From Novakomyces olei (lineage: Eukaryota; Ascomycota; Novakomycetes; Novakomycetales; Novakomycetaceae): a stretch of DNA of 64,000 nucleotides. How positions within the stretch are numbered: position 1 is the stretch's first letter; every line of letters starts with the position of its first letter. Positions 44,487 to 56,335 of this stretch are shown here, piece by piece. The stretch is from contig JADEYG010000007.1 of assembly GCA_016906335.1 (NCBI GenBank), forward strand, positions 1,628,001 to 1,692,000. The letters are read 5' to 3'. The notes beneath the pieces were generated by a model. That model saw only the letters and a program-made list of their open reading frames with translations. It did no database searches and had not been told where the DNA came from. Made by a program: the position numbers and the translations under genes.

Positions 44487-45374
44487 ATGGCGGCCGACTA
44501 TGACCGGCTCGAGTATTGGGCGGCGCGGCTCCAGAACGAGCAATCGGCCGGCGGATTTGAGTGGCTGCCGAACGGCACAAATGTACTCCTTAATCGGCTC
44601 TCAGAGGATTTCTCAGCGGACGAGCCTGTCCGACTGCTTTTACACATTGGACCAGGATCGTCACTGCTGACGCACCAAATATTGCAAAAATTGCCCTCCT
44701 CGACACATATGGTAAGCATTGACTTTGCGGGGAAAGCCTACGGGGACTGTGAGCGGGACGAGTTTGTGACAGCAGACTTACTCGACTGGCGCGAGCTACG
44801 TCATATACTTAAAGCCCACGGACCTTTTGATGCCATCGTTGACAAGAGCACGTCCGACGCGGTGGCAACGTTTCCCGACGTCTGCTTTGCCGTCGCCGAT
44901 AATACGGGCAGCGGTCCACGTACGCCTCTTGAAAAGACGGCAATAGACAAAGATAGTACTTCACCAAGCAATGGCAATGGCGACAGCAACGAGTGCAGGA
45001 TCTTTATGCTTTCGCCCAAGGCGCTCAATGACGAAAGCACTATGGAAGACTGTGACGCGGACGCGGCACCGGCCGTGATTGATCTCCTGAAAAAGGCCAA
45101 ACCTGGCGCAAAATTTATTCGCATTTCGGCGCTGGAGCTTCTTACTATACATCTCCATTATCTGGCTGCATCTACTTGCAAATGGTACTGTTTAAGCTAT
45201 TCTGCAGACCGCTGGAGAGGTGTTACCGCGTCACCCTACTGGACAGTAGAGCTGGCGGCCCAGTTTTCTGCAAACAGCGGCGTTTCTAGCAAAGATAACG
45301 GTCGTATAGTCAATGCTCCAACAATTTTTCATCGGCTCTACCTGCTCCACCACCAATTGCCCGCTGGTTTATAG
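44487..45374 (+). CDS. METTL13/EFM-like class I methyltransferase
   Basis: A single exon of 295 residues from the ATG at 44487 (the frame before it has no ATG). The start YDRLEYWAARLQNEQSAGGFEWLPN, given in parts as DRLEYWAARL and FEWL, followed by LLLHIGPGSSLLTHQIL (SAM-binding motif I, G-G-S), MVSIDFAG, and GPFDAIVDKSTSDAVAT is the arrangement of the METTL13/EEF1A-KNMT N-terminal domain and its fungal relatives (DKSTSDA is characteristic). A disordered insert (about 145-185) interrupts the domain. Family members methylate lysines or the N-terminus of eEF1A; that substrate is plausible, not shown. Confidence 0.7.
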   Translation: MAADYDRLEYWAARLQNEQSAGGFEWLPNGTNVLLNRLSEDFSADEPVRLLLHIGPGSSLLTHQILQKLPSSTHMVSIDFAGKAYGDCERDEFVTADLLDWRELRHILKAHGPFDAIVDKSTSDAVATFPDVCFAVADNTGSGPRTPLEKTAIDKDSTSPSNGNGDSNECRIFMLSPKALNDESTMEDCDADAAPAVIDLLKKAKPGAKFIRISALELLTIHLHYLAASTCKWYCLSYSADRWRGVTASPYWTVELAAQFSANSGVSSKDNGRIVNAPTIFHRLYLLHHQLPAGL

Positions 45375-46094
45375 CCCAGCGAGTGCAATGGCCTCCTTGT
45401 TTGGTGCTCCATGGATGTTTGAAAGCACCGACTAGAATTGAGTACTTTTGAAGCATTTTTAATTATGCATTGATCGGGGGTTTACTTGCATTAATATGCC
45501 ATTGCACTGTTACTGACCGGATAAAGAGCAATCTTCATACCAGCAATTGATATAATTTATGTTCATAATACCCTCATCATATTGACGTATACAAGTATTA
45601 TAGTTTCCATAATAAATCCCCTTGTTTTCTCACTCCTCCATTGCTTCCTTCTTTGCCGTGAAAGCGGGGATGCGTAATGGCATTGACCCGGATATTTTGG
45701 TTTCGAGCTGTCTGGTTCCATTTTCCTGTGTGAAAGTTATCCCGTATCCTTTCCCATTATCTAACCGCGTAAAGTATAATACAGGCTGTACGATTATCGC
45801 GCGTCTAAAGCCAACAAAGCTTTAAAACAAAAATCAAAAACGAAATTGGCTACATAAACAAAACACAGAGAAATCAATAAAAATCCTGTAAAATTGATTT
45901 TAAAATTAATCTTTGATAAAAAGAATTAATTAGATGAAGCGCCAAACAAGCACACATAATACGGATGTGTGTACAGGGCAGATTCATCAAAAGCTTGTTC
46001 AAGGAAAGGCAAGTTCTTTCCGTCTTGTTCAGCGTCGTTGCAGGCTTTCTTCCGGCTCCTGCGTTTCTTGAAACCACGAATAGGTCGTGTTCAA
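45375..46094. other. Intergenic, convergent gene ends
   Basis: About 720 bp, AT-rich. No coding signal apart from a motif-free 67-codon stretch at 45622..45825. Confidence 0.45.
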
Positions 46095-47565
46095 TCAAGT
46101 AGCATTATTCGTTGGCAGCTGGCCAGCAGCATTAAACAAGCTTGCCAATTGTGCATACTCTTCCTTTATCCAGTTCATCCCTCCCGGCTCAGTCCATATC
46201 CCCGGACCTTGCTCTAAGACTTTGGGCACAGGCGCCTATCGTATTAGAAGCCACATTGAAGAACAGAGAATTTTATAATGATATGTTAAATGATAGAAGA
46301 GCCAAATAACTTACATCGGGCTGTTTCATTCGATCACTAGCTAGAACAGCTAAATATTGTAAATTGGCATTCAACCGTTTCTGACATCTATATTCTATAA
46401 GTAGCTGTATCATGTAGGGAGCAAATAATAAGAGAACAGATAAAAAAGAGAAAAAGAAAAAGCACAAGGGAGATGTATTGACCTATCGTGCTATGCATAG
46501 CCTTGTATATGATAGCATTGTAAGAATTGAAAATGAACTTAGAAAGGAAGGAGAAAAGGAGTTTAGCAAGTGCAAAAGATATGTCATAATGATTATTCTT
46601 GAAAAAACTTTAAACCCAATTTAGTTTGAAATTAAAGCCATGTTTAAGTGTGAATCAAGTCAAACCAAATGGATCTATTGTCAAAGATCAAAAATAATAA
46701 ACATAAATAAAACTAATAAGATAAAGAAAATAAAATAAACAATAAGACCATACTCTGCTTTTCGTGCGTCAGCTTGTGCAGGCAAACTTATCGATGCTGG
46801 CTCTGCACTATTGCTTTGCCTCAATATTTCGGCAAACAGCTCGTTGTTTATTTTCAGTAAAAGTGTAACTTTCTCTGCCTCCTTGTACCCTCCACCCCGT
46901 TTCGACTCTAGCGAAGCTGATCGCCGAGCCGCCGGTGCAATAGGACTATGAGCCTGTAGCCCTAACGGCGCACCATTGCTGTATGAGCTTTGTGGCTTCG
47001 CGCTAAATTGCGCAGCAGCGGCCATTGTAGGGCTTTGACTGTAAGTGTAAGAATGAGCGTCCGTCCCATATCCCGAGGATTCTGCGCTCATTTTTTCACT
47101 TGAGGCTAAATTAGCTGCATTCATGGAGGGCGATTGCTGTGAAAAAGGTGGCGAACCGCTGCCTTGAAAGTAGCCTGCAGGGCTATAGTCGTTTGTATAT
47201 TGCTGTGCATTGGGTACATGGTAATTATCAGGCGTATTCTTGAAATAGCCTTGTCCTCCTCCTCCAGATGCTCCTGGAGTCCACGTTGTAGGCGTAACAG
47301 GTATGAAGTTTTGTATTTGTTGCTGCTGCCTTTGTGCTTGCTGCTGCTGCTGCTGTTGTTGGTGATGGTGCTGTTGTTGTTGCTGCCTTCGGAGTTCGGC
47401 ATTAGATGTACGAAGGTTTGCTGAGCCCGGAGAAGAAGGCCGAGTGAAAGATCCGCGGCCGCCTGTAGCTAAAGCCGAATAATTAAAAGGTATAAAACTG
47501 ACGCCTTGTTGCCGAGTCGCGTTATTGCCGCTGTGGTTGTTTGCGCCGGCCGATTGGGACGGCAT
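46095..47565 (-). CDS. SSXT-domain (SS18-like) protein with polyglutamine tract
   Basis: Three exons in phase: 46749..47565, 46315..46394 and 46095..46235 (introns 354 and 79 bp), 345 residues. The start at 47565 is the first ATG in frame. Residues 1-230 are low complexity with a QQQQQHHHQQQQQQQQ tract at about 60. Near the C-terminus LLLKINNELFAEILR, and across the first junction EYRCQKRLNANLQYLAVLASDR, match the SSXT domain of SS18/GIF proteins (INDNSKL-I.....YQ..LQ.NL.YLA.IAD). The last exon gives PGIWTEPG and EYAQLASLFNAAGQ, also conserved-looking. In animals SS18 is a BAF (SWI/SNF) subunit and plant GIFs are co-activators, but here the low-complexity part precedes the domain, the reverse of animal SS18. 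Role in chromatin is inferred. Confidence 0.72.
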
Positions 47566-48874
47566 GCGAGCAGCTAGCGCCGCTAGAAGCAGCAAAATAG
47601 GCGCGGCTCAGACTAGAAATAATATTGAACGGCAATAGTAGGGTGAAAGCTTAAAACAAAGACTGGACGACGAGATTGCGACAAGACAAGGAGAAATGCA
47701 CAGATAATCTCGATAATTGCTGGTGGATAGAGCGCAAGCTGTAATGATCAGTCGACGTACTTTAAAGGTGGCAGTACACTTTTCTAACCGATGAAATGGT
47801 TGACAATGGCCACTAAATCAAACAGATGCGCCCGTAAGTGAATGGCAAAAGTCACTGCAGAGCTCGAACGGGCGTCTGTTTTAATTATCTTATTCTAGCG
47901 CAATGAATTTGTGATACTCTCTTATTTGTGCGATTCCACCATCAATTGGATAATGTATAGGCGGCGTATACATGTATAAATAAATATATATATATATAAT
48001 TACATTACATTATATTACATGGAAGAGGGCATTGAGGTTTGTTTTAAGAGTATCCAGATAATCTAAACAGATAATCCGAGCATTTGCTAAATTCTGCAAT
48101 GATTCACTTGCTCTTTGCGTACTACTGTCAATATATTACTAATAACGACTCAAACTTTAGTGCAACAAAAACAATCAAAACGCGAAATTTGAATATAGCC
48201 TGAAAAATGATACTAAAATTAATTAATTGGCGGTAAACTTTATAATGCATGACTGGGAGATTGATCGTAATGAACAAAGCACATAGATTTTAAGAGAATA
48301 GGTTTGCGCTATCAAACACGACCGAGTAAAGATGCAATAGACCTGACGCTATGCCGCATGCCTGACAGCTACAATAAGATAATATAAAAACAATAATAAT
48401 AAAAAACAATAATAATAAAAAACAATAATAATAAAAAACAATAATAATAAAAAACAATAATAATAAAAAACAATAATAATAAAAAACAATAATAATAATA
48501 ATAATAATTAATTATTATTATTATTATCATTATTCTGATAATGACAATAAATATATTACTTAACGCCAGGCACATTCAGCAAATAAAGCATAATATCACA
48601 TACATAATACAAGTTACAAAAACCAAGCAATATACTGTGCAGCCCGATTTTTCGCCTATAAATGAAGATCAACAATAAACAAAGACCAAAGTGTATGCGC
48701 GTACCTGTTTGCGCGTCTTTTGCGGCGAATCGCCTTGTTAGACTATTCTCTACTTCGCAGTTATCTCCACGCTCGTTTCGCTCAAATTCAACTTTACACA
48801 GCTCTTTTTTCTTGTTTTCTTTCGGAGCTCGAACGATATCCACTCAAGCCTGTCGCAAACAAAAGGCAAGCAAC
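47566..48874. other. Intergenic 1.3 kb, divergent SS18-like / TOP2
   Basis: Holds an ATATAT run near 47983, the 16-bp A/T repeat at 48386..48510 and, from 48662, an open frame continuous with TOP2 (see findings). Confidence 0.45.
48386..48510. repeat. 16-bp tandem repeat CAATAATAATAAAAAA
   Basis: Six to seven copies, grading into pure AAT/TTA units at 48490..48530, which together form an inverted repeat (AAT)n-(ATT)n around 48503..48530. Confidence 0.93.
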
Positions 48875-51800
48875 ATGGCGGATTCTTCGTTTGCCGCAGC
48901 TTCGGACGAGAACTTTGATCCTTCTCCCGTAAAGGCCTCGGCCAAGGGTAAAAAAAATGCGGTAGAAGGCACAACTAGCAATGCTCACGTGGCGGCATCG
49001 CTTAAAAGCGCGTCTGAGCAGTATCAGCGTCTCTCACCACGAGATCACGTGCTGCGCCGGCCAGACACGTACGTTGGCAGCATAGATCCTACATCTATGC
49101 AAATGTGGACTTTTAATTCGGAAACGAATGCAATGGAATACAAGTATGCATACTTATTTTGGCGTTGAAGCTTTATTCTAATCTTGTAAAGGACTGTCAC
49201 ACTCGTACCTGGACTCTACAAAATTTTCGATGAAATTATCGTCAATGCTGCAGATAACAAGATTCGCGATCCTACTATGGATACGATTCGAGTCGATCTC
49301 GATCGTGCCAGCAATACTGTGTCTGTGTACAACAGCGGGCGCGGAATCCCTATTGAGATGCACGCGGTAAGAAAATTCATAATAAAAATCGAATAAGCCT
49401 ATAACAATCAAAATTTAATCTTTTTAAAGCTGTCATCATGCCATGATTTGATAAAAAAAAATTATAAAGGCTATACAATGGATCGTTTACGTGGTCTATT
49501 ACGTGGCGGGATCTATTACGCTAAAATAAATATTGGTACTAATTTATTAGACAGAGAAAATCTATATCCCCGAGCTGATCTTTGGCAACTTGTTAACAAG
49601 CAGCAATTATGACGACAATGACCGAAAAGTTACGGGTGGCCGTAACGGTTACGGAGCCAAGCTCTGTAATATTTTTTCTTCTTCTTTCACAGTGGAAACG
49701 GCCGATGGAGTCCATAAATACAAGCAAACATGGACGGACAACATGTCAAAATGCTCAAAGCCCAGTGTTACTGCCAACAAAAAAGGTGAGCAGTATACAA
49801 AGGTAACATTCAAACCAGATCTGGAAAAGTTTGGCATGACTGAGATGGACGATGATCTTGAGTCTGTGATTAAGAGACGTGTATACGATCTTGCTGGCTG
49901 CGTAAATGATGTCAAGGTCTTTCTGAATGGCTCACGCATCAAAATTAAAAACTTCAAGCAGTATGTAGAGCTGTATACGAAAGCTGCTCAGCAAGCACGT
50001 GATGGTGAAGCCGGTGGCGAAGGGGGCGGAAGCGATGATCCGACCAATACTCCAATCGTTTATGAAAAAATTAATGATCGTTGGGAGATCGCATTTGCGG
50101 TTTCCGATGGTCAATTCAATCAAGTTTCTTTTGTCAACAGTATTGCCACTACTCGTGGAGGCACACATGTCAATTATATTGCGGACCAATTAGTCTCCAA
50201 GTTGCTCGATGCAATGAAAAAGAAAAACAAAGGCGGTGCTCAATTAAAACCTCATCAAGTACGTAACCACATATGGGTCTTTGTGAACTGTTTGATTGAG
50301 AATCCTGCTTTTGATTCCCAGACAAAAGAAACTCTGACTCTTCGGCAGAGCGCTTTTGGCAGCAAGTGTGTCGTGGGCGAAGAGTTTGTCAAGAAAGTAT
50401 TGAAGTCCGGAGTGATGGACAATATTCTCAAATTTGCCAATTACCAGGCCGATTTGGCTATGAAAAAGACGGATAGCAAATCTGCCCGTGCCCGTATTAC
50501 GGGTCTGCCAAAACTTGAGGATGCCAATATGGCAGGTACCAAGCATGGCTCCCGTTGTACTCTGATTCTGACAGAGGGAGACTCTGCCAAGACATTAGCA
50601 GTAGCAGGTCTCGGCGTAGTGGGCCGAGATCATTATGGTGTCTTTCCTCTGCGGGGAAAATTGCTTAACGTGCGTGATGCGAGTCACCAGCAAATCATGA
50701 ACAATGCCGAGATTCAGGCTATTAAGAAAATTATGGGTCTTCGGCACGGGGAAAAATATACGTCAACCGAAGGTCTTCGCTACGGACACTTGATGATTAT
50801 GACGGATCAGGATCAGGATGGGAGCCATATCAAGGGCTTAATTATCAACTATTTCGAAAAGTTTTACGAGTCACTTTTACGTTTACCGGGATTTCTTATT
50901 GAGTTTATTACACCTATTGTCCGTGTCAGCAAGGGCAGTCAATCAATAGATTTCTTTACAATGCCCGAGTATGAGTACTGGAAAGAGGCAAACAATGATG
51001 GGGCCGGCTGGAAATCCAAGTATTACAAGGGTCTGGGTACAAGTGATTCCAACGATGCGAAGAAGTACTTTTCTGACCTTGACAAGCATCTGAAAGAATT
51101 TCATGCTATGCAGGACGAAGAAAAGCAGTTGATTGATATGGCCTTTTCCAAGACTAAAGCAGATGAACGTAAAGAATGGCTGCGAACTTACAGACCCGGA
51201 ACGTTTATGGATCATTCAGTGAACAAGATATTGATTAATGATTTTATCAACAAGGAGCTGATCCTTTTTTCCATGGCCGACAATATCCGGTCTATTCCCT
51301 CCGTTATTGACGGGCTTAAACCCGGTCAGCGCAAGGTTATTTACGGCTGTTTTAAGCGTAAATTAAAGTCTGAAATTAAAGTAGCCCAGCTCGGAGGTTA
51401 CGTGGCAGAGCACACGGCTTACCATCACGGAGAGGCCAGTCTGATGCAGACGATTATCGGTCTGGCTCAGCAATACGTAGGGGCTAATAATGTAAACTTG
51501 CTACAGCCAAATGGTCAGTTTGGTTCGCGATTACAGGGCGGAAAAGACGCGGCCAGTCCACGTTATATTCACACAGAGCTGAGCCGCATTGCTCGCATGA
51601 TTTTCCCACAGGAAGACGATGCAATTCTTGAGCATTTGACAGAAGACGGCCAGAGAATTGAGCCGAGTAATTTCGTACCTGTCCTGCCAATGGTCCTGGT
51701 CAATGGCTCAGAGGGCATTGGAACAGGCTGGAGTTCCTTCATTCCCAATTATAATCCTCAGGATATTGTCGATAACCTGAAAAAATTGATGAACGGACAG

Positions 51801-53588
51801 GAAATGGATGAAATGGTGCCCTGGTACCGCGGGTTTACCGGTACAGTGGAACCAACGGGTCCCGGAAAATTTGCCTCGAAAGGTATAATTCGTCAGGTGG
51901 ACAGTACAACGGTGGAAATTACAGAACTTCCAATCCGCTATTGGACTCAGGACATGAAGGAGTGGCTTGAAGCCGGAATTTCCGGGACAGAAAAGACGGC
52001 TGCCTTTATAAAGGACTATTCCGAGTATCATACGGATACGACTGTTCATTTTGTAGTCAAGTTGACAGAAAAAGGCATGGCTGAAGCTCTGGCTGATGGA
52101 CTAGAGCAAAAGTTCAAAATGGTAAGGCACCAGAGTCTGCAAAACATGGTGGCATTTGACTCTGAAGGCCGTATTAAAAGGTACAACTCGCCGCTGGAAA
52201 TTATTCAAGAGTTTTACGGTGTCCGACTGGCAACTTACCAGAGGCGTAAGGAAAATATTTTAGCTGAGTATGGACGGGATCTAGAGCGTGTATCGAACCA
52301 GGCCAGGTTTGTGACCATGATTGTTAATGATGAGTTGGTGATTGCGAAAAAGAAGCGGGAGCGTTTGATCAACGAATTACGCGCCTTAAACTTTACGCCC
52401 CTCCCACCAATCGGTCGAAAGTCTGGCAAAGCGTCTGCAGCCGAAGCCGGGCGTGATGAAGACGAAGGAGAAGAAGATCCTGATACTAAAGGGCTCAGCC
52501 ATGACTTTGATTACCTATTGAGTATGCCTATTCACTCCTTGACAGTGGAGAAAGTGGAGAGACTGCTCGCGGATAAGGCCAAGAAAGAGGCAGAGATCGA
52601 TGCTCTAATCAAAGTTACACCAAAGGAGCTTTGGTGCCGTGACTTGGACGGCTTTATGCAGGAATGGGAGGCATGTTTGCGTCAAGATGTGGAGGCTAAA
52701 GCCAATGCTCCTCGTGCAAAGAACTCCAAGAAAGCGGCAACAGCTGCTCGAGGCAGAAAACGAACGTTTAATAACAAGAATGGCGACGAGGAAGGTGAGG
52801 ATGAATGGACATCAAGTCCGAGGAAGAGGACTACCAGCAAAGCCACAAAGCAGCAGCAACAAAAGCTGCCTGAAATGGCAGGAATGGCCACTGAAAAGAC
52901 ACCGGCAGCTACAAAGCAAGGCCAGCCAATGAAGTCTCTGGCAGAGGCAAAGACTAGTCAGTTTGTTGATCCAACAGACGCGAGTCCGATAGCGATCAAA
53001 CAGAGCTCTTCGGAGAGTTCGATCTCGCCTCCAGAGAGCAAATTTAGTATTGAGCCGGGTACAATTACCGGCAAACCTGCCGGCAAATCTGCAAGCAATA
53101 CTGTAAAAAAGGCACCTTCCCAAGCCCGAAAGGCTCTGCCAAAGACTTTGATGGACGATAGTGACGACGATGATTATGCGGCTCGAATTATCCGTTCAAG
53201 AAAGCAACCGACTCAGGAGAATTCAGGAGCCAATGCAAAAGGTGCTGCTCCGCAGAGCAAACCGGCAACAAACGTGTCTGATCGAGCTGATGGCGTTGCT
53301 GTTGAGCGGCCAAGAGAAGCTTCAGCCAACAGCAAACCTGTAAAGAGTCTAGACGCTAGGCAGAATGCAAATGGAGCCAAACGTCAAACTGCGCCGGCTC
53401 AGTCGCGTCGAAAGGTTATCGATAGCGATGAGAGCGAAGGCGAAGAATCCGTGGCAGTCAAACCGGCACAAAGTACCTCTAGAGCCCGTCGGCCGGCAGT
53501 AAAAGCAAAATCGTACGTTGTCTCTGACGACGAAAGCGATGCCGTTGACGAAGACGACGATGGAGATGGTGACTTTGAGAGCGAGTAG
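48875..53588 (+). CDS. TOP2: DNA topoisomerase II
   Basis: Three exons, 48875..49143, 49192..49366 and 49551..53588 (introns 48 and 184 bp), give 1493 residues, normal for eukaryotic Top2. Landmarks in order: HVLRRPDTYVGS, VPGLYKIFDEI, NAADNK, GRGIPIEMH, EKIYIPELIFGNLLTSSNYDD (ATPase, here in parts IYIPELIFGN and TSSNYDD), GGRNGYGAKLCNIFS, QTW.., TRGGTHVNYI, LTEGDSAK (TOPRIM Glu), PLRGKLLNVR, MTDQDQDGSHIKGL (acidic metal triad), GLKPGQRKV, GYVAEHTAYHHGE and the active-site tyrosine in SPRYIHTELSR. The C-terminal 340 residues are disordered, basic then acidic, ending in a D/E run. The start at 48875 (MADSSFAAAS) fits the family, but the frame is open to an upstream ATG at 48662. Confidence 0.97.
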
Positions 53589-54121
53589 GTTTGGGTTTAC
53601 AAAAGGAGCTGCAATCGCTGGATTGGGGTTTAAAGTGTAATTTGTCTGTTTAAAATATAAATGTGCTTGTCTGTGTTTTGCGTTTCAGTGTGGATTTAGA
53701 CGATTTCCAATAATTATTGTTCATTAAATAATGACCTTATAATTCATATTGATTAAAATGCCAATTGTCCATTGAAATCATATATAAAGTTGGAAGAGTG
53801 TTTCCGGTCCAGTGAATAGCAAAGGTTACTTATTGGAAGAGCTGATTTAAATCCATTAAATAGAATTGATTTATCGTATAGAATTAATTACATTTGACAG
53901 CGTTTTATCCGTATTTACCAGCAAGTGTGTTTATCACAAGATTTTGCCTTTTTAATTTATTCCATCTATCGTACATTATATTACAATATTACAATATTAC
54001 AAATTAATTTATTATAATTTCTTATCTAAAAGTTAATATTACTCTCGATATTCTAGTACTTTATTGCTCGATTAATATGCACGAAATCCTTTGGGTATTT
54101 TCCATCACAAAGCCTTTCCCT
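53589..54121. other. Intergenic, convergent gene ends
   Basis: About 530 bp, AT-rich, ATATTACAATATTACA repeat near 53978..54000. No coding signal. Confidence 0.5.
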
Positions 54122-55910
54122 CTATTTTTGAATGCTAACAACAGACCGATCGCGCTCGGACACGTGTGGAACAGTTCCCGGCTTCGAATGCTTCCGGCGA
54201 TTCTGTTCTTTGCGTTTAATACTCTGCTCTTCAATTCTTTTGATTTCTCCCGCCTTTTTAATAGTGTTTGGTACATGGCGATGCCTATCAATACGACGAA
54301 TCTCCGGCATATGCTTGTACCGATCTCGCAATGACGTCATGTACTCCAGCCGTGAACGCTCGCGACTCGATTTAACGTTACTGCGCTCGCTTGCGTTTGA
54401 ACGCCAAAGGCGAACGTTTCCATCATCGGACCCGGAAACAATGTACCGACTGTCCATAGAAAATTTGACACTAAAGACACGTTGCATTCGCTTAGTATGG
54501 TAAATGTCACGTGAATGGCCAGATTGTAATTTGAACACGCGGATAGATCGGTCGTAAGATCCACTGACAATTTCTTGGCCGGTTGGACTAAAATCAACGT
54601 CCATTACCGCAGCAACATGGTCCTTGTATACGTTTAGCGCGCGCTTCATATTGCGCATATCATAATAGTAAATGTTGTGGTCTTCGCTGCCAGCAGCAAA
54701 ATTGAAGGGTTCAATCGGGTTGAAGCAGAGGCAGTTTGATCGGAACTGGATGTGAGCAGCCAAGTCGTAGATAAAAGGAAGCTGGTGCGTTGGACCAAGC
54801 AAGATACATAGAAATTTACAATAAAACATACCTGGGTTATTAGCTTCGCGAGAGGCGAGTCCGTTCGTAGATCGTATAAAGTAATTGATCTATCCATACC
54901 CGCAGACGCCAATACTGACGTCTCCGACTGGTTAAACCGAACACTCTGAATACTCTCTGCCCCCCACTCAAATGATGTAATCGGTGTAGCCCGCTCAATG
55001 CTCCATACATCGATGCGGTCTGATGCAGCAGCAAATACTGGATCATTGCGGTGAACGTCTATACTGTGCAAAGCCGACTGTGCCGGGTATGTTTGCGAGG
55101 CCTTAAAAGTTAGTCGAGCCGCGATAAGAGAAAAGGGCAGTAGAATAGAATACAATAACAAATTGTATGGCAAAATCAATCAATGCATGTCAATCATGGC
55201 AACGAGTGGGAGATATAATTTAATAACGATTAAAAAAAACGAATATAAACAGAGAGAAAACCTACTTGCTGAGACGAGCAGTCCCATAGCTTCACTAACC
55301 GGTCCGACGCGCACGACAAAAGCTTAGTCCCGTCTCGTGTATAACACAATCCCCTGATAATTCCTTCGTGCGCTTGCACGGACCAGGTCTCGGCCCTCTC
55401 TGCAATATCCCAACATTTGATTGTTCCGTCACCACTCCCTGAAGCAAATCGTGTTAACGAGCGATCGTGCCGCGCAAGACTGTAAACGCCATCGATATGC
55501 CCATTGCCCATTTGGCCGATGAAAGGCTGAGCAAACCTGAACATTAGATCGAGGATCGCCACTGAAAAAAGATAAATAATAAACTAAAAAATAATTTAAC
55601 GAATTAATTAATTAATTGAATGAATAGTAATTAGGAAAAAGAACAAAAAGCAAAAGCAGAAAATTTATTAGGTTTCAAATGACCACAAGAACAAACGCGT
55701 ACATTCTATTCAGCTTGGTAGCGTTCAAAGCTCTCGTGTACTCTCGCGCCTTTTCAAAGGGATGAAGTCCAGAATCCAAGTTCCGGGGCATTGGAGCCTG
55801 GTCTCCCTTCCGAGTAGGCGCATAGCTCTCTGGATCACGCACTAGCGCTTTCACCTTCTACAAAAACTGAGTTAGTTTTGCTTCAAGAAAAGATCAAATG
55901 CTGATACCAT
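54122..55910 (-). CDS. SOF1: U3 snoRNP-associated WD40 protein SOF1/DCAF13
   Basis: Five exons in phase: 55908..55910, 55703..55857, 55266..55536, 54832..55101 and 54122..54745; 440 residues. The first coding exon is just ATG; after a 50-bp intron the protein continues KVKALVRDPE, as expected for Sof1. Further landmarks: HPFEKAREYTRALNATKLNR|MFAQPFIG across the second junction (shown in parts), GHIDGVYS, GSGDGTIKCWDI, HEGIIRGL, SDRLVKLWD, FEWGAESIQSVRFNQSET, MDRSITLYDLR, EDHNIYYYDMRNM and the C-terminal Sof1 domain with KHSKPGTVPHVSERDRSVV. Seven WD40 repeats plus the Sof1 tail make it a small-subunit processome factor for 18S rRNA maturation. It is divergent from FES1. Confidence 0.95.
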
Positions 55911-56335
55911 TTGCGCAGGAAATTTCAGAGTCGAAGCAAATTAATTTTTATTTATTGAAATAATATGAATGCTCCACTATCAGATTTTTGTACACTAAAT
56001 ATTTATTATTTTATTTATTTTAAATTTATTAAATATATATATATATATATTACATGCCGTCATTTCATTGAACTGTTTAAAGACATGCTGCATTCTTAGT
56101 CAGGGTTAGGGTTATCTACATTTGTCTTCTCTGCAAAAATTTATGATGTATATTTCTCATGCAGTCTAATGCGCTCTAAAGAATTTTGCAGAATAATGCG
56201 ACAAATCTGCCTGTGATTAGTAATTTATGATTAATAGCGCTGCGAATAGTTATTAGTAAAAATATTTAAATGTTAATATTTACAATAATTATATTTACAA
56301 TAATTATTGCAGATTACCATCCTGTTCCACGAGCT
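55911..56335. other. Divergent promoter SOF1 / FES1
   Basis: About 425 bp with an (AT) run at 56035..56051 and a telobox-like motif at 56102. An acceptor-like TATTGCAG at 56324..56332 suggests a 5'-UTR intron in FES1. Confidence 0.45.
56102..56114. promoter_or_regulatory. Telobox-like motif AGGGTTAGGGTTA
   Basis: Two telomere-like units between the divergent SOF1 and FES1 genes, about 190 bp from the SOF1 start and 220 bp from the FES1 start. Confidence 0.45.

Noticed and set aside
49367-49550. Extra exon inside the second TOP2 intron
   Set aside because: Joining 49366 to 49551 gives IEMHATEKIYIPELIF, the normal Top2 sequence; nothing is missing.
56270-56335. Extended FES1 N-terminus from ATG 56270
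   Set aside because: It would add an isoleucine-rich AT artefact; the Fes1 family starts with M-[DE]-KLLK, which is at 56336.
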